A stretch of DNA of 64,000 nt from Veillonella parvula (GTDB lineage: Bacteria; Bacillota; Negativicutes; Veillonellales; Veillonellaceae). The stretch lies in NCBI RefSeq assembly GCF_036456085.1, contig NZ_CP138632.1, forward strand, positions 186,001 to 250,000, in the 5' to 3' direction. The notes under the pieces were generated by a model. The model was not told the DNA's origin. It made no database searches and saw only the letters and a list, made by a program, of their open reading frames with translations. This document shows, piece by piece, positions 55,009-62,059 of this stretch. Every line of letters starts with the position of its first letter. Position 1 is the stretch's first letter. The translations under genes and the position numbers were made by a program.

Positions 55009-55539
55009 ATGCAAGAATTAACGAATTTCATGAGTGAGGCATGGCGAACTCTTACAGAGTCTTTTGCCATGAAAGCCTTACTCGCAGTAATAGCAGAGGT
55101 TGGCATATATATGCTAGGGCTTAAACACGTTCAAGTGCTAGGGATATTCATTATACTGGTGTTTCTTGACCTTATCACTAAATGGGCCTCTATTAGCTAT
55201 CAAATGTTACTAGATTTAGGGGCTAGCCCAGAGAATATTAGCGGTTCTGACAAATATTTAGCTATTCCTGCCGCTTGGGGTAAGGGCTTAATCAGCTCAA
55301 AGCATATGCGAAAGCCATTTGTTACAAAGGTGCTCACATACTGCCTAGCAACTGCGGCAGCATGGTGCTTTGACTTCATGGCTGGACAATATGCTTTCGC
55401 TGTCAATCTAGTATGGCTATATCTTGGCTCGGTTGAGTTTTTGAGTATACTCGAGAATATGAGAGACGGCGGCAACAGCACAGTAACAGGGCTATTGGAT
55501 ATAGTGCATTCAAAAATTGATATGATTTTAAAGAAATAA
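55009..55539 (+). CDS. Holin (phage_holin_4 / toxin-secretion type)
   Basis: 176 residues with three to four membrane segments (MKALLAVIAEVGIYMLGL, VLGIFIILVFLDLITKW, CLATAAAWCFDFMAGQYAFA) and the family motif FLDLITKWAS followed by a cytoplasmic basic loop (SSKHMRKPF). It opens the inner membrane and times lysis. Confidence 0.88.
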   Translation: MQELTNFMSEAWRTLTESFAMKALLAVIAEVGIYMLGLKHVQVLGIFIILVFLDLITKWASISYQMLLDLGASPENISGSDKYLAIPAAWGKGLISSKHMRKPFVTKVLTYCLATAAAWCFDFMAGQYAFAVNLVWLYLGSVEFLSILENMRDGGNSTVTGLLDIVHSKIDMILKK

Positions 55540-55547
55540 TAATGTAT

Positions 55548-55578
55548 AGGCTGCATTCGTACTGAGTGCAGCCTTTTA
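55548..55578 (+). terminator. Terminator between holin and endolysin
   Basis: AGGCTGCA (55548-55555) and TGCAGCCT (55567-55574) form a perfect 8-bp stem followed by TTTTAT. It may lower endolysin expression relative to holin. Confidence 0.7.
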
Positions 55579-55597
55579 TAATTGGGGGTTAAAAACT

Positions 55598-55987
55598 ATG
55601 AAAATTGGCGAATATTTCGACGATTACGAATTTGCTTGTCATTGTGAACGTCATGCGGTTGATGAAAACGGCCATAATGTGCTGGATCACATCATCGACA
55701 AGCGACTTGTAGACGTATTAGACAAAATTCGTGAACGCTTGGGCGTTCCTATTACCGTTAATAGCGGCTATCGTTGCCCAGAGCATAATGCTGAGGTTGG
55801 TGGCGTTCCTAATTCCTATCATACGCAAGGCGTTGCTGCGGATATAACCTATGACGGGATAGACGTAGACTATCTCGCGCAGGTGGCCGAGGAATGCGGC
55901 GCCGACGGCATAGGTAAATATTACTATCAAGACTTCGTTCATGTTGACGTGCGAGGTTATGAGGCTCGCTGGAGTGATATGGACTAA
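55598..55987 (+). CDS. M15 family peptidoglycan peptidase (endolysin)
   Basis: 129 residues. Zinc ligands His75 and Asp82 (SYHTQGVAADI) and His115 (FVHVDV) match the M15_3 D-Ala-D-Ala carboxypeptidase / L-alanoyl-D-glutamate peptidase family; SGYRCPEHNAEVGG is also typical. It has no signal peptide or cell wall binding domain, so release depends on the holin. It is followed at once by the spanin-like pair. Confidence 0.92.
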   Translation: MKIGEYFDDYEFACHCERHAVDENGHNVLDHIIDKRLVDVLDKIRERLGVPITVNSGYRCPEHNAEVGGVPNSYHTQGVAADITYDGIDVDYLAQVAEECGADGIGKYYYQDFVHVDVRGYEARWSDMD

Positions 55988-56000
55988 ATAGGAGGTTATC

Positions 56001-56450
56001 ATGTATGAAAAAATTAAAACATACCTCGAAACGCTTAAATATAAGATTACTATGCAGCGCCTTATTGTTGGTGCTATTTGTGTGCTTTTCCTCTATGGCA
56101 TTGGCAGCCTCGCAAGTGGATATTTCACAGCCAGAGCCAACTATAACCGTGCCATTGAGCGATTGGAACAGACTCAAAGGGCACTTGATGACAGCCGACG
56201 CCTCAATCGAGAACTCAACAAACTCATTGAAACAAGCCGACAGCTTAACAATGACGCAGGCGACAGAATTAAAAGAATTGAGGGTTATCAACAGCGAGAG
56301 GGCGAAAGCCTTAACCGAATTGAGGGAAATCAACGAGAAACAAGGGCAAGAATTAGAGAAAGCCTCGAGCAAAATAACAGAGCAAGAGGAGAGATTAAAT
56401 CAAGCCTCGAACTCATTAGACGAATTGAGGAACGAAATCAAAAACAATAG
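56001..56450 (+). CDS. Rz-like inner-membrane spanin (i-spanin), in an overlapping frame
   Basis: 149 residues: short cytoplasmic start, one membrane helix (LIVGAICVLFLYGIGSLASG), then an Arg/Glu-rich periplasmic coiled coil (DRIKRIEGYQQREGESLNRI). This is the Rz layout. It begins 4 bases before a second frame that covers the same DNA, and both use one AGGAGG site (56001 ATG, 5-base spacing). An open frame of this kind with a membrane anchor is unlikely by chance, but it needs proof of expression. Confidence 0.6.
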   Translation: MYEKIKTYLETLKYKITMQRLIVGAICVLFLYGIGSLASGYFTARANYNRAIERLEQTQRALDDSRRLNRELNKLIETSRQLNNDAGDRIKRIEGYQQREGESLNRIEGNQRETRARIRESLEQNNRARGEIKSSLELIRRIEERNQKQ

Positions 56451-56544
56451 ACGAACAGAGCAACGCTTGCGGCGTCAACGTGATACATGGGCCGCTGGTG
56501 GTGTGATTGGTTTTCTAATTGGCGCAGCTGGCGCTATTCGATGA
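56005..56544 (+). CDS. Spanin partner or u-spanin-like protein, overlapping the Rz-like frame
   Basis: 179 residues: a secretion signal (RLLCSALLLVLFVCFSSMAL, cleavage near Ala-Ala-Ser), a long coiled coil with SSKITEQEERLNQASNSL, and a hydrophobic C-terminal segment (AAGGVIGFLIGAAGAIR). N-terminal export plus C-terminal membrane segment is the layout of unimolecular spanins, although no perfect lipobox is seen. It lies +1 to the i-spanin-like frame from ATG 56005. A spanin would make sense in a host with an outer membrane. Confidence 0.7.
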   Translation: MKKLKHTSKRLNIRLLCSALLLVLFVCFSSMALAASQVDISQPEPTITVPLSDWNRLKGHLMTADASIENSTNSLKQADSLTMTQATELKELRVINSERAKALTELREINEKQGQELEKASSKITEQEERLNQASNSLDELRNEIKNNRRTEQRLRRQRDTWAAGGVIGFLIGAAGAIR

Positions 56545-56623
56545 AATCGAGGTGATCCGATTATCTCCCTACTATGTGAGGGTGGACATATAGCTTTGAT
56601 TTTTGATAATTGGTAAATAAAAT

Positions 56624-56677
56624 AGGCCTACTACACTAAATATATACATTTAATGTAGTGGGCCTTTATTTTTTTGC
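56624..56677 (+). terminator. Strong terminator after the lysis genes
   Basis: AGGCCTACTACACTAAAT and ATTTAATGTAGTGGGCCT pair over 17 of 18 positions, followed by TTATTTTTTT. It ends the late operon and isolates the terminal cassette. Confidence 0.9.
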
Positions 56678-56695
56678 AAAAATTTAAAAAAGTAC

Positions 56696-56733
56696 TTGCA
56701 TTCTATTTGATTATATGTTATCATATAATCAAA
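56696..56733 (+). promoter_or_regulatory. Promoter with overlapping palindromic operator, copy 1
   Basis: TTGCAT (56696-56701), 17 bases, TATCAT (56719-56724). A perfect palindrome covers the spacer and -10: TTTGATTATATG (56706-56717), TTAT, CATATAATCAAA (56722-56733). A dimeric or tetrameric regulator bound here would block transcription. A second near-identical unit lies at 57325. Confidence 0.75.
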
Positions 56734-56784
56734 GGTAAGGGAATTACACTTACTGAATGATAAAACGAAAGGACATCACACACC

Positions 56785-57057
56785 ATGAAAATTTTAATGA
56801 CAGAAGATTTCACAGCAACATTACAAGATAATCAAAAGGATTTCTTGAAACTCATGTTTGACGGAGCATTAAGCGCAGCTCATTCAGCAGCTGCACAATA
56901 TCGAGCATATCGAGATGAATTTGATAAGCTTGATTTTGTGGCTAACATGAAAGCAGCGTTTAATTATCAAAATCTTGGTGGTTTTGAGTCAAATCCGTTA
57001 CTTGATGATTTAACCGACATGTACTCAAACATCATGAATGCAGCGGCTGATAGATAA
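56785..57057 (+). CDS. Accessory protein of the terminal cassette, unknown
   Basis: 90 residues, helical, aromatic- and Ala-rich (FDGALSAAHSAAAQYRAYRD; NMKAAFNYQNLGGFESNPLL). It has no membrane segment and no recognised domain. It is driven by the palindrome-controlled promoter and preceded by the GAAAGGACATCACACACC leader. Its distance from late genes behind a strong terminator suggests expression independent of lytic growth. Confidence 0.65.
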   Translation: MKILMTEDFTATLQDNQKDFLKLMFDGALSAAHSAAAQYRAYRDEFDKLDFVANMKAAFNYQNLGGFESNPLLDDLTDMYSNIMNAAADR

Positions 57058-57063
57058 TAATAT

Positions 57064-57083
57064 ATGGCCCCTATAATAGGGGC
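57064..57083 (+). terminator. Hairpin between cassette genes
   Basis: GGCCCCT and AGGGGCC (57076-57082) form a 7-bp GC-rich stem without a T run. It may attenuate transcription into the ribbon-helix-helix gene. Confidence 0.45.
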
Positions 57084-57121
57084 CAACAAAATAGTTATTT
57101 ATATATTTAAGAGGTGTTATT

Positions 57122-57316
57122 ATGAGTAGTAAAAACCAATGGGGCGGCGCTCGTAAAGGAGCTGGGGCGCCTGTTACAGTAGGCGAAGAGGGGCGCCGTA
57201 AACCTAGAGCCATACAAATGAATAACGATGAATACGCAACACTTAAAGCAGCAGCCGAAAAAGCAGGAATGAGCATATCTGAATATGCTCGCAAAAAAAT
57301 TTTTGAAAATCTATAA
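57122..57316 (+). CDS. Ribbon-helix-helix DNA-binding protein
   Basis: 64 residues. The C-terminal 40 (RKPRAIQMNNDEYATLKAAA, then EKAGMSISEYARKKIFENL) are a CopG/Arc-type ribbon-helix-helix, after a basic Gly/Ala-rich N-terminus (GGARKGAGAPVTVG) found in plasmid and phage relatives. RHH dimers bind short palindromes, so it is a good candidate for the operators at 56706 and 57335 that flank its own gene; this is inference. Confidence 0.82.
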   Translation: MSSKNQWGGARKGAGAPVTVGEEGRRKPRAIQMNNDEYATLKAAAEKAGMSISEYARKKIFENL

Positions 57317-57324
57317 AATTATGC

Positions 57325-57362
57325 TTGCATTCTATTTGATTATATGATATTATATAATCAAA
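57325..57362 (+). promoter_or_regulatory. Promoter with overlapping palindromic operator, copy 2
   Basis: TTGCAT (57325-57330), 17 bases, TATTAT (57348-57353). The palindrome TTTGATTATAT (57335-57345), six bases, ATATAATCAAA (57352-57362) is 28 bases like copy 1, and the -35 box and first 16 spacer bases are identical to copy 1. Confidence 0.75.
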
Positions 57363-57398
57363 GATAAGACATAGTAGTAACGAAAGGGGATTACAATC

Positions 57399-57716
57399 AT
57401 GTTAGAAATTATCAACCAATGCGCACCAGCAAAAAAACACCTTGCAACAGTAGAAACACCTTACGAGGCACTATCTTATATCGTTGATTTGTCAGCCAAC
57501 ACAATGGACGTAGACACAATTATAAATGATCCACAAAGTGGCTTGATTGAAGATATGCCAGAACTCATCGAGAAAGTAAAAAGCGGTCTTGAAATATTGA
57601 TGAGTGCTGACGGTGAATATGCCGTATTTAATCCGAATGAATTAACAGTCGATACAGTCAACACATTACTATACGATGTGCGAATGAGCGATTATAAGGT
57701 TATCGAGGTAGAATAA
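57399..57716 (+). CDS. Accessory protein of the terminal cassette, unknown
   Basis: 105 residues, acidic (about residues 25-105 rich in Asp/Glu), with alpha/beta features (YEALSYIVDLSANTMDVDTI; LEILMSADGEYAVFNPNELT). It follows promoter copy 2 with an AAAGGGG ribosome site. No domain recognised. It is the last prophage gene before attR. Confidence 0.65.
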   Translation: MLEIINQCAPAKKHLATVETPYEALSYIVDLSANTMDVDTIINDPQSGLIEDMPELIEKVKSGLEILMSADGEYAVFNPNELTVDTVNTLLYDVRMSDYKVIEVE

Positions 57717-57729
57717 GCATTATTGGGTA

Positions 57730-57762
57730 AAGCGAACCACCTATATAAAAGTGGTTCGCTTT
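57730..57762. terminator. Terminator hairpin that also supplies an attP arm
   Basis: AAGCGAACCAC (57730-57740) and GTGGTTCGCTT form a perfect 11-bp stem around CTATATAAAA. The right arm GTGGTTCGC is the mirror of GCGAACCAC near attL, so the same bases may serve as an integrase-binding arm. Confidence 0.7.
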
Positions 57763-57782
57763 ATGGTATGAATTGCCCACCA
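57751..57782. other. Prophage right attachment site attR
   Basis: Core GCCCACCA (57775-57782) equals the tRNA 3' end at attL. The phage-side arm is GTGGTTCGC (57751-57759). Only 8 bases are shared, as is usual for serine integrases, so the tRNA is not rebuilt at this end. Confidence 0.7.
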
Positions 57783-57797
57783 TTATGTTGATATCTA

Positions 57798-57829
57798 CCG
57801 TCCTTGAGATTTCAAGGGCGGTTATTTTT
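57798..57829 (+). terminator. Displaced terminator of the tRNA gene
   Basis: CCGTCCTTGA and TCAAGGGCGG form a 10-bp stem with a GATT loop followed by TTATTTTT, starting 15 bases after attR. Without the prophage it would lie just after the tRNA CCA end, where a tRNA terminator belongs. The rest of 57830-58008 is AT-rich with AAATAAATAAGC-like repeats and holds no gene. Confidence 0.75.
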
Positions 57830-58008
57830 ATATGTAATTCATTTATTTTTGTAACTTAACAAAGCTTATTTTTGAATAGTATTATGTTTAGAAATAAATA
57901 AACGAGAATAAATAAGCAAATAAATAAGCAAAAAATAATCAAGAATAAATAATTAAGAATTAAGAATGAATAGTTAGTAATATATAATTAGTAATAGTAG
58001 AGGAAGTT

Positions 58009-58740
58009 ATGGAACCTAGACCTATGATGGACCGCCTAGAAGCGGTATTCTCAATCGTACCAAAGGCGCAATCCATTGCCGATATCGGTACCGATCATGG
58101 CTATTTAGCGGTAGAGCTCATCAACCGTCAACGCGCTGAATATGTCATTGCCGGTGATGTACATAAAGGTCCGTTAGAGTCTGCAAGATCATATGTTGAG
58201 TCTTGTGGACTAGCCGATAAAGTAGATTGTCGTTTAGGCGATGGTCTTAAAGTGACAGAAAAGGGCGAGTTGAACGGCGTCATTTGTTGTGGTATGGGTG
58301 GCTTTTTAATGCGGGATATTGTAGATGCAGGCCCAGAACCATTAGAGTTTTATGTACTCCAACCACAGAATGGACAAAAAGAATTACGTCAATATATGGT
58401 TCAAAAGGGATATGTTATCGTTCTAGAAATCATCGTAGAAGATGCTGGTAAGCTCTATACAGCATTTTTAGCAATACGCAATGACTGCGTGAAAGCTTAT
58501 ACAGGTATGACTGAATATGTAGATATTTATCAATCGTTACCGGCAGACTCCTTGTTGTGGTCTGTAGGGGCTTTATTGGAACAAGATAGACCACCACTTT
58601 GGAGGAAATATATAGAGTATTTAATATATCAACGACAATGTGCATTAGATGATATGACAGAGAAATTAAATCATACTGATAAATATCAGGATTTAAAGCA
58701 GGAAGTTAATTTTCTTCGTAATCTTTTAGAGAATAAATAG
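58009..58740 (+). CDS. trmK: tRNA (adenine(22)-N1)-methyltransferase TrmK
   Basis: Methylates A22 in the D-loop of certain tRNAs. The SAM motif I is IADIGTDHGYLAVEL near residue 23 and CCGMGGFLMRDIV near residue 95; YVLQPQNGQKELRQYM is typical of the family. 243 residues. It is normally the neighbour of rpoD and nif3 in Firmicutes, so it marks the return to the host chromosome. AGAGGAAGTT precedes the ATG. Confidence 0.92.
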   Translation: MEPRPMMDRLEAVFSIVPKAQSIADIGTDHGYLAVELINRQRAEYVIAGDVHKGPLESARSYVESCGLADKVDCRLGDGLKVTEKGELNGVICCGMGGFLMRDIVDAGPEPLEFYVLQPQNGQKELRQYMVQKGYVIVLEIIVEDAGKLYTAFLAIRNDCVKAYTGMTEYVDIYQSLPADSLLWSVGALLEQDRPPLWRKYIEYLIYQRQCALDDMTEKLNHTDKYQDLKQEVNFLRNLLENK

Positions 58741-58755
58741 AAAGAAGTGAGTTGT

Positions 58756-59859
58756 ATGATAACGATTCAACAAGTTATTACCTTGATGGAGCAATTAGCA
58801 CCGCGTTCTTATGCAGAGTCTTGGGATAATGTAGGTTTAATGGTGGGCGATCGGAATGTAGTTGTTACAGGTGTAGTGACTACGTTAGACGTAACAGAAG
58901 AAACCGTAGAATATGCTATTGAACAAAATTGTAATTTAATTGTTAGCCACCACCCATTAATCTTTAAAGGGTTGAAACAGATATCATGTGATACTGCTCA
59001 AGGGCGTACGATTAATAAGCTGATTCAACATAAGATTGCCGTATATAGTGCTCATACAAATCTTGATATCGCTCCAGGCGGTCTCAATGATATGTTGGCA
59101 AAGCAATTGGGGCTTACAGATGTTAAGGGCTTTATTAAAACTGGTGAAGAGGCGCTCTATAAGGTGATCACCTTTGTACCGGAAAGCTCGGCTGATGCGG
59201 TTCGTTTGGCGATGGGCGATGCAGGGGCAGGCCGAATTGGCAATTACGAGCATTGTAGTTTCAGTATCCATGGGGAAGGACGCTTTGTTGGTAATGAAGA
59301 TTCTCATCCTGTCATTGGGGCAGCTGGCGCTTTGACAGTGGTTCCTGAGGTACAAGTGAATGCTATCGTTGATGGTACGCATTTAAGCGAAGTCGTAGCG
59401 GCTATGAAAGCTGCTCATCCATATGAAGAAGTTGCTTATGAGGTTTTGAATATAGTCGAGCCTACTAGTTCAACTCAATATCTAGGACGGGTAGGTCGCT
59501 TGCCTAATGCATTAAACTTAGATTCTTTCCGTGAATGGGTACAAGAAGCGTTGCCTGATGCTAACATTCGTTTTGCTGGTATTGTGCCGAAAGCGATTCA
59601 ATCCATTGCTCTATGCTCTGGTGCAGGTGCAGAATTTATTAAGGATGCTGCCCGGTTACATGTAGATGCCTATATTACAGGTGATGTGAAGTATCATGAG
59701 GCGCAAATGGCTAAGGAATTAGGCTTACTCGTAGTTGATGCGGGGCATTTTGGAACTGAGTCTATAGTGGCACATGGTTTACGTGACTATTTAATCTCTG
59801 CAGGGCTTACTGTTCCTGTGAAAGCTTTCATAGAACAAAATGATTTCTTCTTTGTGTAA
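58756..59859 (+). CDS. Nif3-like dinuclear metal-centre protein
   Basis: NIF3/YqfO family hexamer with two metal ions; sometimes annotated as GTP cyclohydrolase 1 type 2. The metal ligands lie in IVSHHPLIFKG and YSAHTNLDIAPGG at the N-terminal side and GDVKYHEAQMAKELGLLVVD, then AGHFGTE, at the C-terminal side. The middle holds the PII-like insertion found in Bacillus YqfO, giving 367 residues. ATG 58756 is used; an in-frame GTG at 58747 lies inside the ribosome site. Its real function is unclear. Confidence 0.92.
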   Translation: MITIQQVITLMEQLAPRSYAESWDNVGLMVGDRNVVVTGVVTTLDVTEETVEYAIEQNCNLIVSHHPLIFKGLKQISCDTAQGRTINKLIQHKIAVYSAHTNLDIAPGGLNDMLAKQLGLTDVKGFIKTGEEALYKVITFVPESSADAVRLAMGDAGAGRIGNYEHCSFSIHGEGRFVGNEDSHPVIGAAGALTVVPEVQVNAIVDGTHLSEVVAAMKAAHPYEEVAYEVLNIVEPTSSTQYLGRVGRLPNALNLDSFREWVQEALPDANIRFAGIVPKAIQSIALCSGAGAEFIKDAARLHVDAYITGDVKYHEAQMAKELGLLVVDAGHFGTESIVAHGLRDYLISAGLTVPVKAFIEQNDFFFV

Positions 59860-59871
59860 TGATGCATTTTC

Positions 59872-59900
59872 TTGCAACAAATTGTTAGCTATGATAAACT
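59872..59900 (+). promoter_or_regulatory. Promoter of rnpB
   Basis: TTGCAA (59872-59877), 17 bases, TAAACT (59895-59900), placing the start within a few bases of the predicted RNase P RNA 5' end. Confidence 0.55.
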
Positions 59901-59905
59901 GAATT

Positions 59906-60258
59906 GAAGCAAGTATGAAAGACGGTTGCGAGTCTATAAGACTCGAGGAAAGTCCGAGCTCCATAGGGCAGGATGCCAGATAACGTCTGGCGAGGGTAAC
60001 CTTAGGGAAAGTGCCATAGAAAAGGAAACCGCCACGTAAGTGGTAAGGGTGGAAAGGTGAGGTAAGAGCTCACCAGCAGTCTGGTAACAGGCTGGCTCGG
60101 TAAACCCCATCTGGAGCAAGACCGAATAGGGAAGGGTTAAGGGTGGTCCCGCCTACCTTCCGGGTTGTGTCGCTCGAGCGTGCAGGCGACTGTACGCCTA
60201 GAAAGATAATCGTCACCGCGCAAGCGGAACAGAACTCGGCTTATTGATTGCTTGCTTC
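59906..60258 (+). ncRNA. rnpB: RNase P RNA, catalytic subunit
   Basis: Ribozyme that trims tRNA 5' leaders. The conserved GAGGAAAGTCCGAGCTCC lies at 59944-59961 and its distal partner ACAGAACTCGGCTTAT at 60229-60244. The ends GAAGCAAG and CTTGCTTC pair as P1. The arrangement with a P6/P17-compatible core looks like type A (ancestral) RNA. Length about 353 bases. Confidence 0.95.
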
Positions 60259-60316
60259 TATATTTAACATATAATTGATAGTATATAAGATTGTAGATCT
60301 TTGTTAGGAGAACTTC

Positions 60317-60646
60317 ATGGCAATTACAGCAATTACTAGTGTACAAGAATTTGATGAGAAAGTGCTTGGCGCTAAAGGTTTAGCTATTGTTGATTTTTGG
60401 GCTGGTTGGTGCGAACCATGCACTGTTATGCGCCCAGAGATTGAAGACGTAGCAGAGCGTTTAAAAGGTCAAGTAGAATTCTTTAGTGTTAATGCAGAAG
60501 ATAAAAATCTTCGCGGTATTTTGTTAAAAGAAGATGTTGATGGTATTCCATCCTTAGTATTCTTCCGCGATGGCAAAATGCTCGATTCCCTTGTGGGCTA
60601 TAAAAAAGCAGATATGCTTGAGTCTCTAATAAAGGAAGTTATCTGA
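60317..60646 (+). CDS. Thioredoxin
   Basis: 109 residues with the thioredoxin fold and active site WAGWCEPCTVM; the usual WCGPC has Glu in place of Gly, which should change the redox potential. The cis-Pro is in GIPSLVFF. Cytoplasmic disulfide reductase. It has a TAGGAGAAC ribosome site and its own terminator. Confidence 0.93.
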   Translation: MAITAITSVQEFDEKVLGAKGLAIVDFWAGWCEPCTVMRPEIEDVAERLKGQVEFFSVNAEDKNLRGILLKEDVDGIPSLVFFRDGKMLDSLVGYKKADMLESLIKEVI

Positions 60647-60686
60647 TTAATTAATAACTAGGAATTCTTAGGAAATGAATAACATG

Positions 60687-60731
60687 AGGCTGTATATAAG
60701 GAAAGTTAATTTCTTATATACAGCTTTTTTG
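60687..60731 (+). terminator. Rho-independent terminator after thioredoxin
   Basis: GCTGTATATAAG (60689-60700) and CTTATATACAGC (60713-60724) form a perfect 12-bp stem followed by six T. The 190 bases up to the hydrogenase hold only AT-rich sequence in which its promoter must lie. Confidence 0.9.
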
Positions 60732-60919
60732 TTAAATTTCATAGTTTTCAAAAATGTTAAGTGATATAATAAAATAGTAAAAATATGATTGTCATCATGT
60801 TGGTTGAACTTCTTCAAAGTGATAGAGGACGCTAATAAAATGATTTCCGTCATAAACGTTGTAGTTTATTAAGTAATATAATTATATTGCGCAAAGTTGT
60901 TGTAAGGAGGCTATATTCC

Positions 60920-62059
60920 ATGAAGAATCGTATAAATAGTTTGTGGACACTCTTCCAAGAACGCCGTTTGAGTCGACGAACATTTATGAAATCCTGTGTA
61001 GCACTCACTGCTATTTTAGGACTACCTCCAACGATGTTAGACACCGTTGTTAAGGCTGCCGAAACAACTGAATTACCTACAGTGATTTGGTTGCATGGTC
61101 ATGAATGTACTGGTTGTAGTGAATCTTTTATCCGTTCATCCTCTCCCTTTACTTCTGATGTTATTTTGAACATGATTTCTCTTGAATATGATGATACTTT
61201 GGCGGCAGCGTCTGGTGCACCATTAGAAGAACATTTAGAAAAAATCATCAAAGAAAAAGCCGGTAAATATATCTTGGCTGTTGAAGGTGGTGTACCACTT
61301 GATGACGATGGCGTTTATTGTACAGTAGGTGGACGTACATTTAAAGAATCTCTATTAGAAGCAGCTAAAGGAGCTGCAGCAATCATAGAATATGGTTCTT
61401 GTGCTTCTTGGGGCGGTATACAGGCGGCAAAACCAAATCCAACAAATACAGTTTCTGTATCTTCCGTTGTATCTGGCAAGCCAATTATTAAGGTCCCTGG
61501 TTGTCCTCCAATTCCAGAGGTTATGACTGGCGTAATCATGCACTATGCATTATTCGGTCAAATTCCACCTCTTGATTCTCAAGGCCGTCCTAAACAATTT
61601 TATGGCAATCGCATTCACGACACATGCTACCGTCGTGCCTTCTTTGACTCTGGACTCTTTGTTGAAAAATTCGACGATGATGCATCCAAATCTGGTTGGT
61701 GCTTGTATAAAGTAGGTTGTCGTGGACCTCAAACATATAATTCTTGTGGTAACTTACGTTGGTGGAATGGTTTATCCTATCCAATTCAATCCGGTCACGG
61801 TTGTATTGGTTGCTCTGAAAAGGGCTTCTGGGATAATGACGTATTCTACAAACGTTTACCAGATATTCCATTGGCTAATACCATCACGACTGCTGATACA
61901 ATCGGTACAGTAGCTGCTGTTGGTGCTACTGCAGCAGTTATCGTTCATGGTGCTGCAACTCTTACGCGTAATAAAATTCTTGATATGAAAGAAGAAAAAC
62001 GCTTAAAAGAACAAGGCTTATGGGATGAAAAGAAACATAATAATGGAGGAGGTCACTAA
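60920..62059 (+). CDS. [NiFe] hydrogenase small subunit, Tat-exported
   Basis: Carries electrons from the NiFe site through iron-sulfur clusters. A twin-arginine signal (LSRRTFMKSCVALTAILGL) exports the folded dimer. Cluster Cys lie in HECTGCSES, YGSCASWGG, VPGCPP, CLYKVGCRGPQTYNSCGN and HGCIGCSEKGFWD; a C-terminal hydrophobic helix (VAAVGATAAVIVHGAAT) anchors it in the membrane. 379 residues, group 1 uptake type. ATG 60920 follows TAAGGAGG. Confidence 0.95.
   Translation: MKNRINSLWTLFQERRLSRRTFMKSCVALTAILGLPPTMLDTVVKAAETTELPTVIWLHGHECTGCSESFIRSSSPFTSDVILNMISLEYDDTLAAASGAPLEEHLEKIIKEKAGKYILAVEGGVPLDDDGVYCTVGGRTFKESLLEAAKGAAAIIEYGSCASWGGIQAAKPNPTNTVSVSSVVSGKPIIKVPGCPPIPEVMTGVIMHYALFGQIPPLDSQGRPKQFYGNRIHDTCYRRAFFDSGLFVEKFDDDASKSGWCLYKVGCRGPQTYNSCGNLRWWNGLSYPIQSGHGCIGCSEKGFWDNDVFYKRLPDIPLANTITTADTIGTVAAVGATAAVIVHGAATLTRNKILDMKEEKRLKEQGLWDEKKHNNGGGH

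Larger units (their letters stand above)
21109..57782. mobile_element. Prophage integrated at the 3' end of a tRNA gene, about 36.7 kb
   Basis: Bounded by the shared 8-base core GCCCACCA. Gene order is integrase, repressor / Cro, antirepressor, recombination, replication, small accessory genes, late regulator, terminase, head, tail, lysis, and a terminal accessory cassette. The tail has a tape measure and TP901-1-type tube protein but no sheath gene, so a long flexible (siphovirus) tail is inferred. The terminase large subunit is interrupted by a stop codon, so the prophage may be defective. Confidence 0.93.

Noticed and set aside
57770-57800. A second tRNA or complete tRNA duplicate at attR
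   Set aside because: Only 8 bases of the tRNA 3' end are repeated; no T arm or anticodon arm is present.
60344-60646. Thioredoxin as part of the hydrogenase operon
   Set aside because: A perfect 12-bp terminator with six T separates it from the hydrogenase genes.
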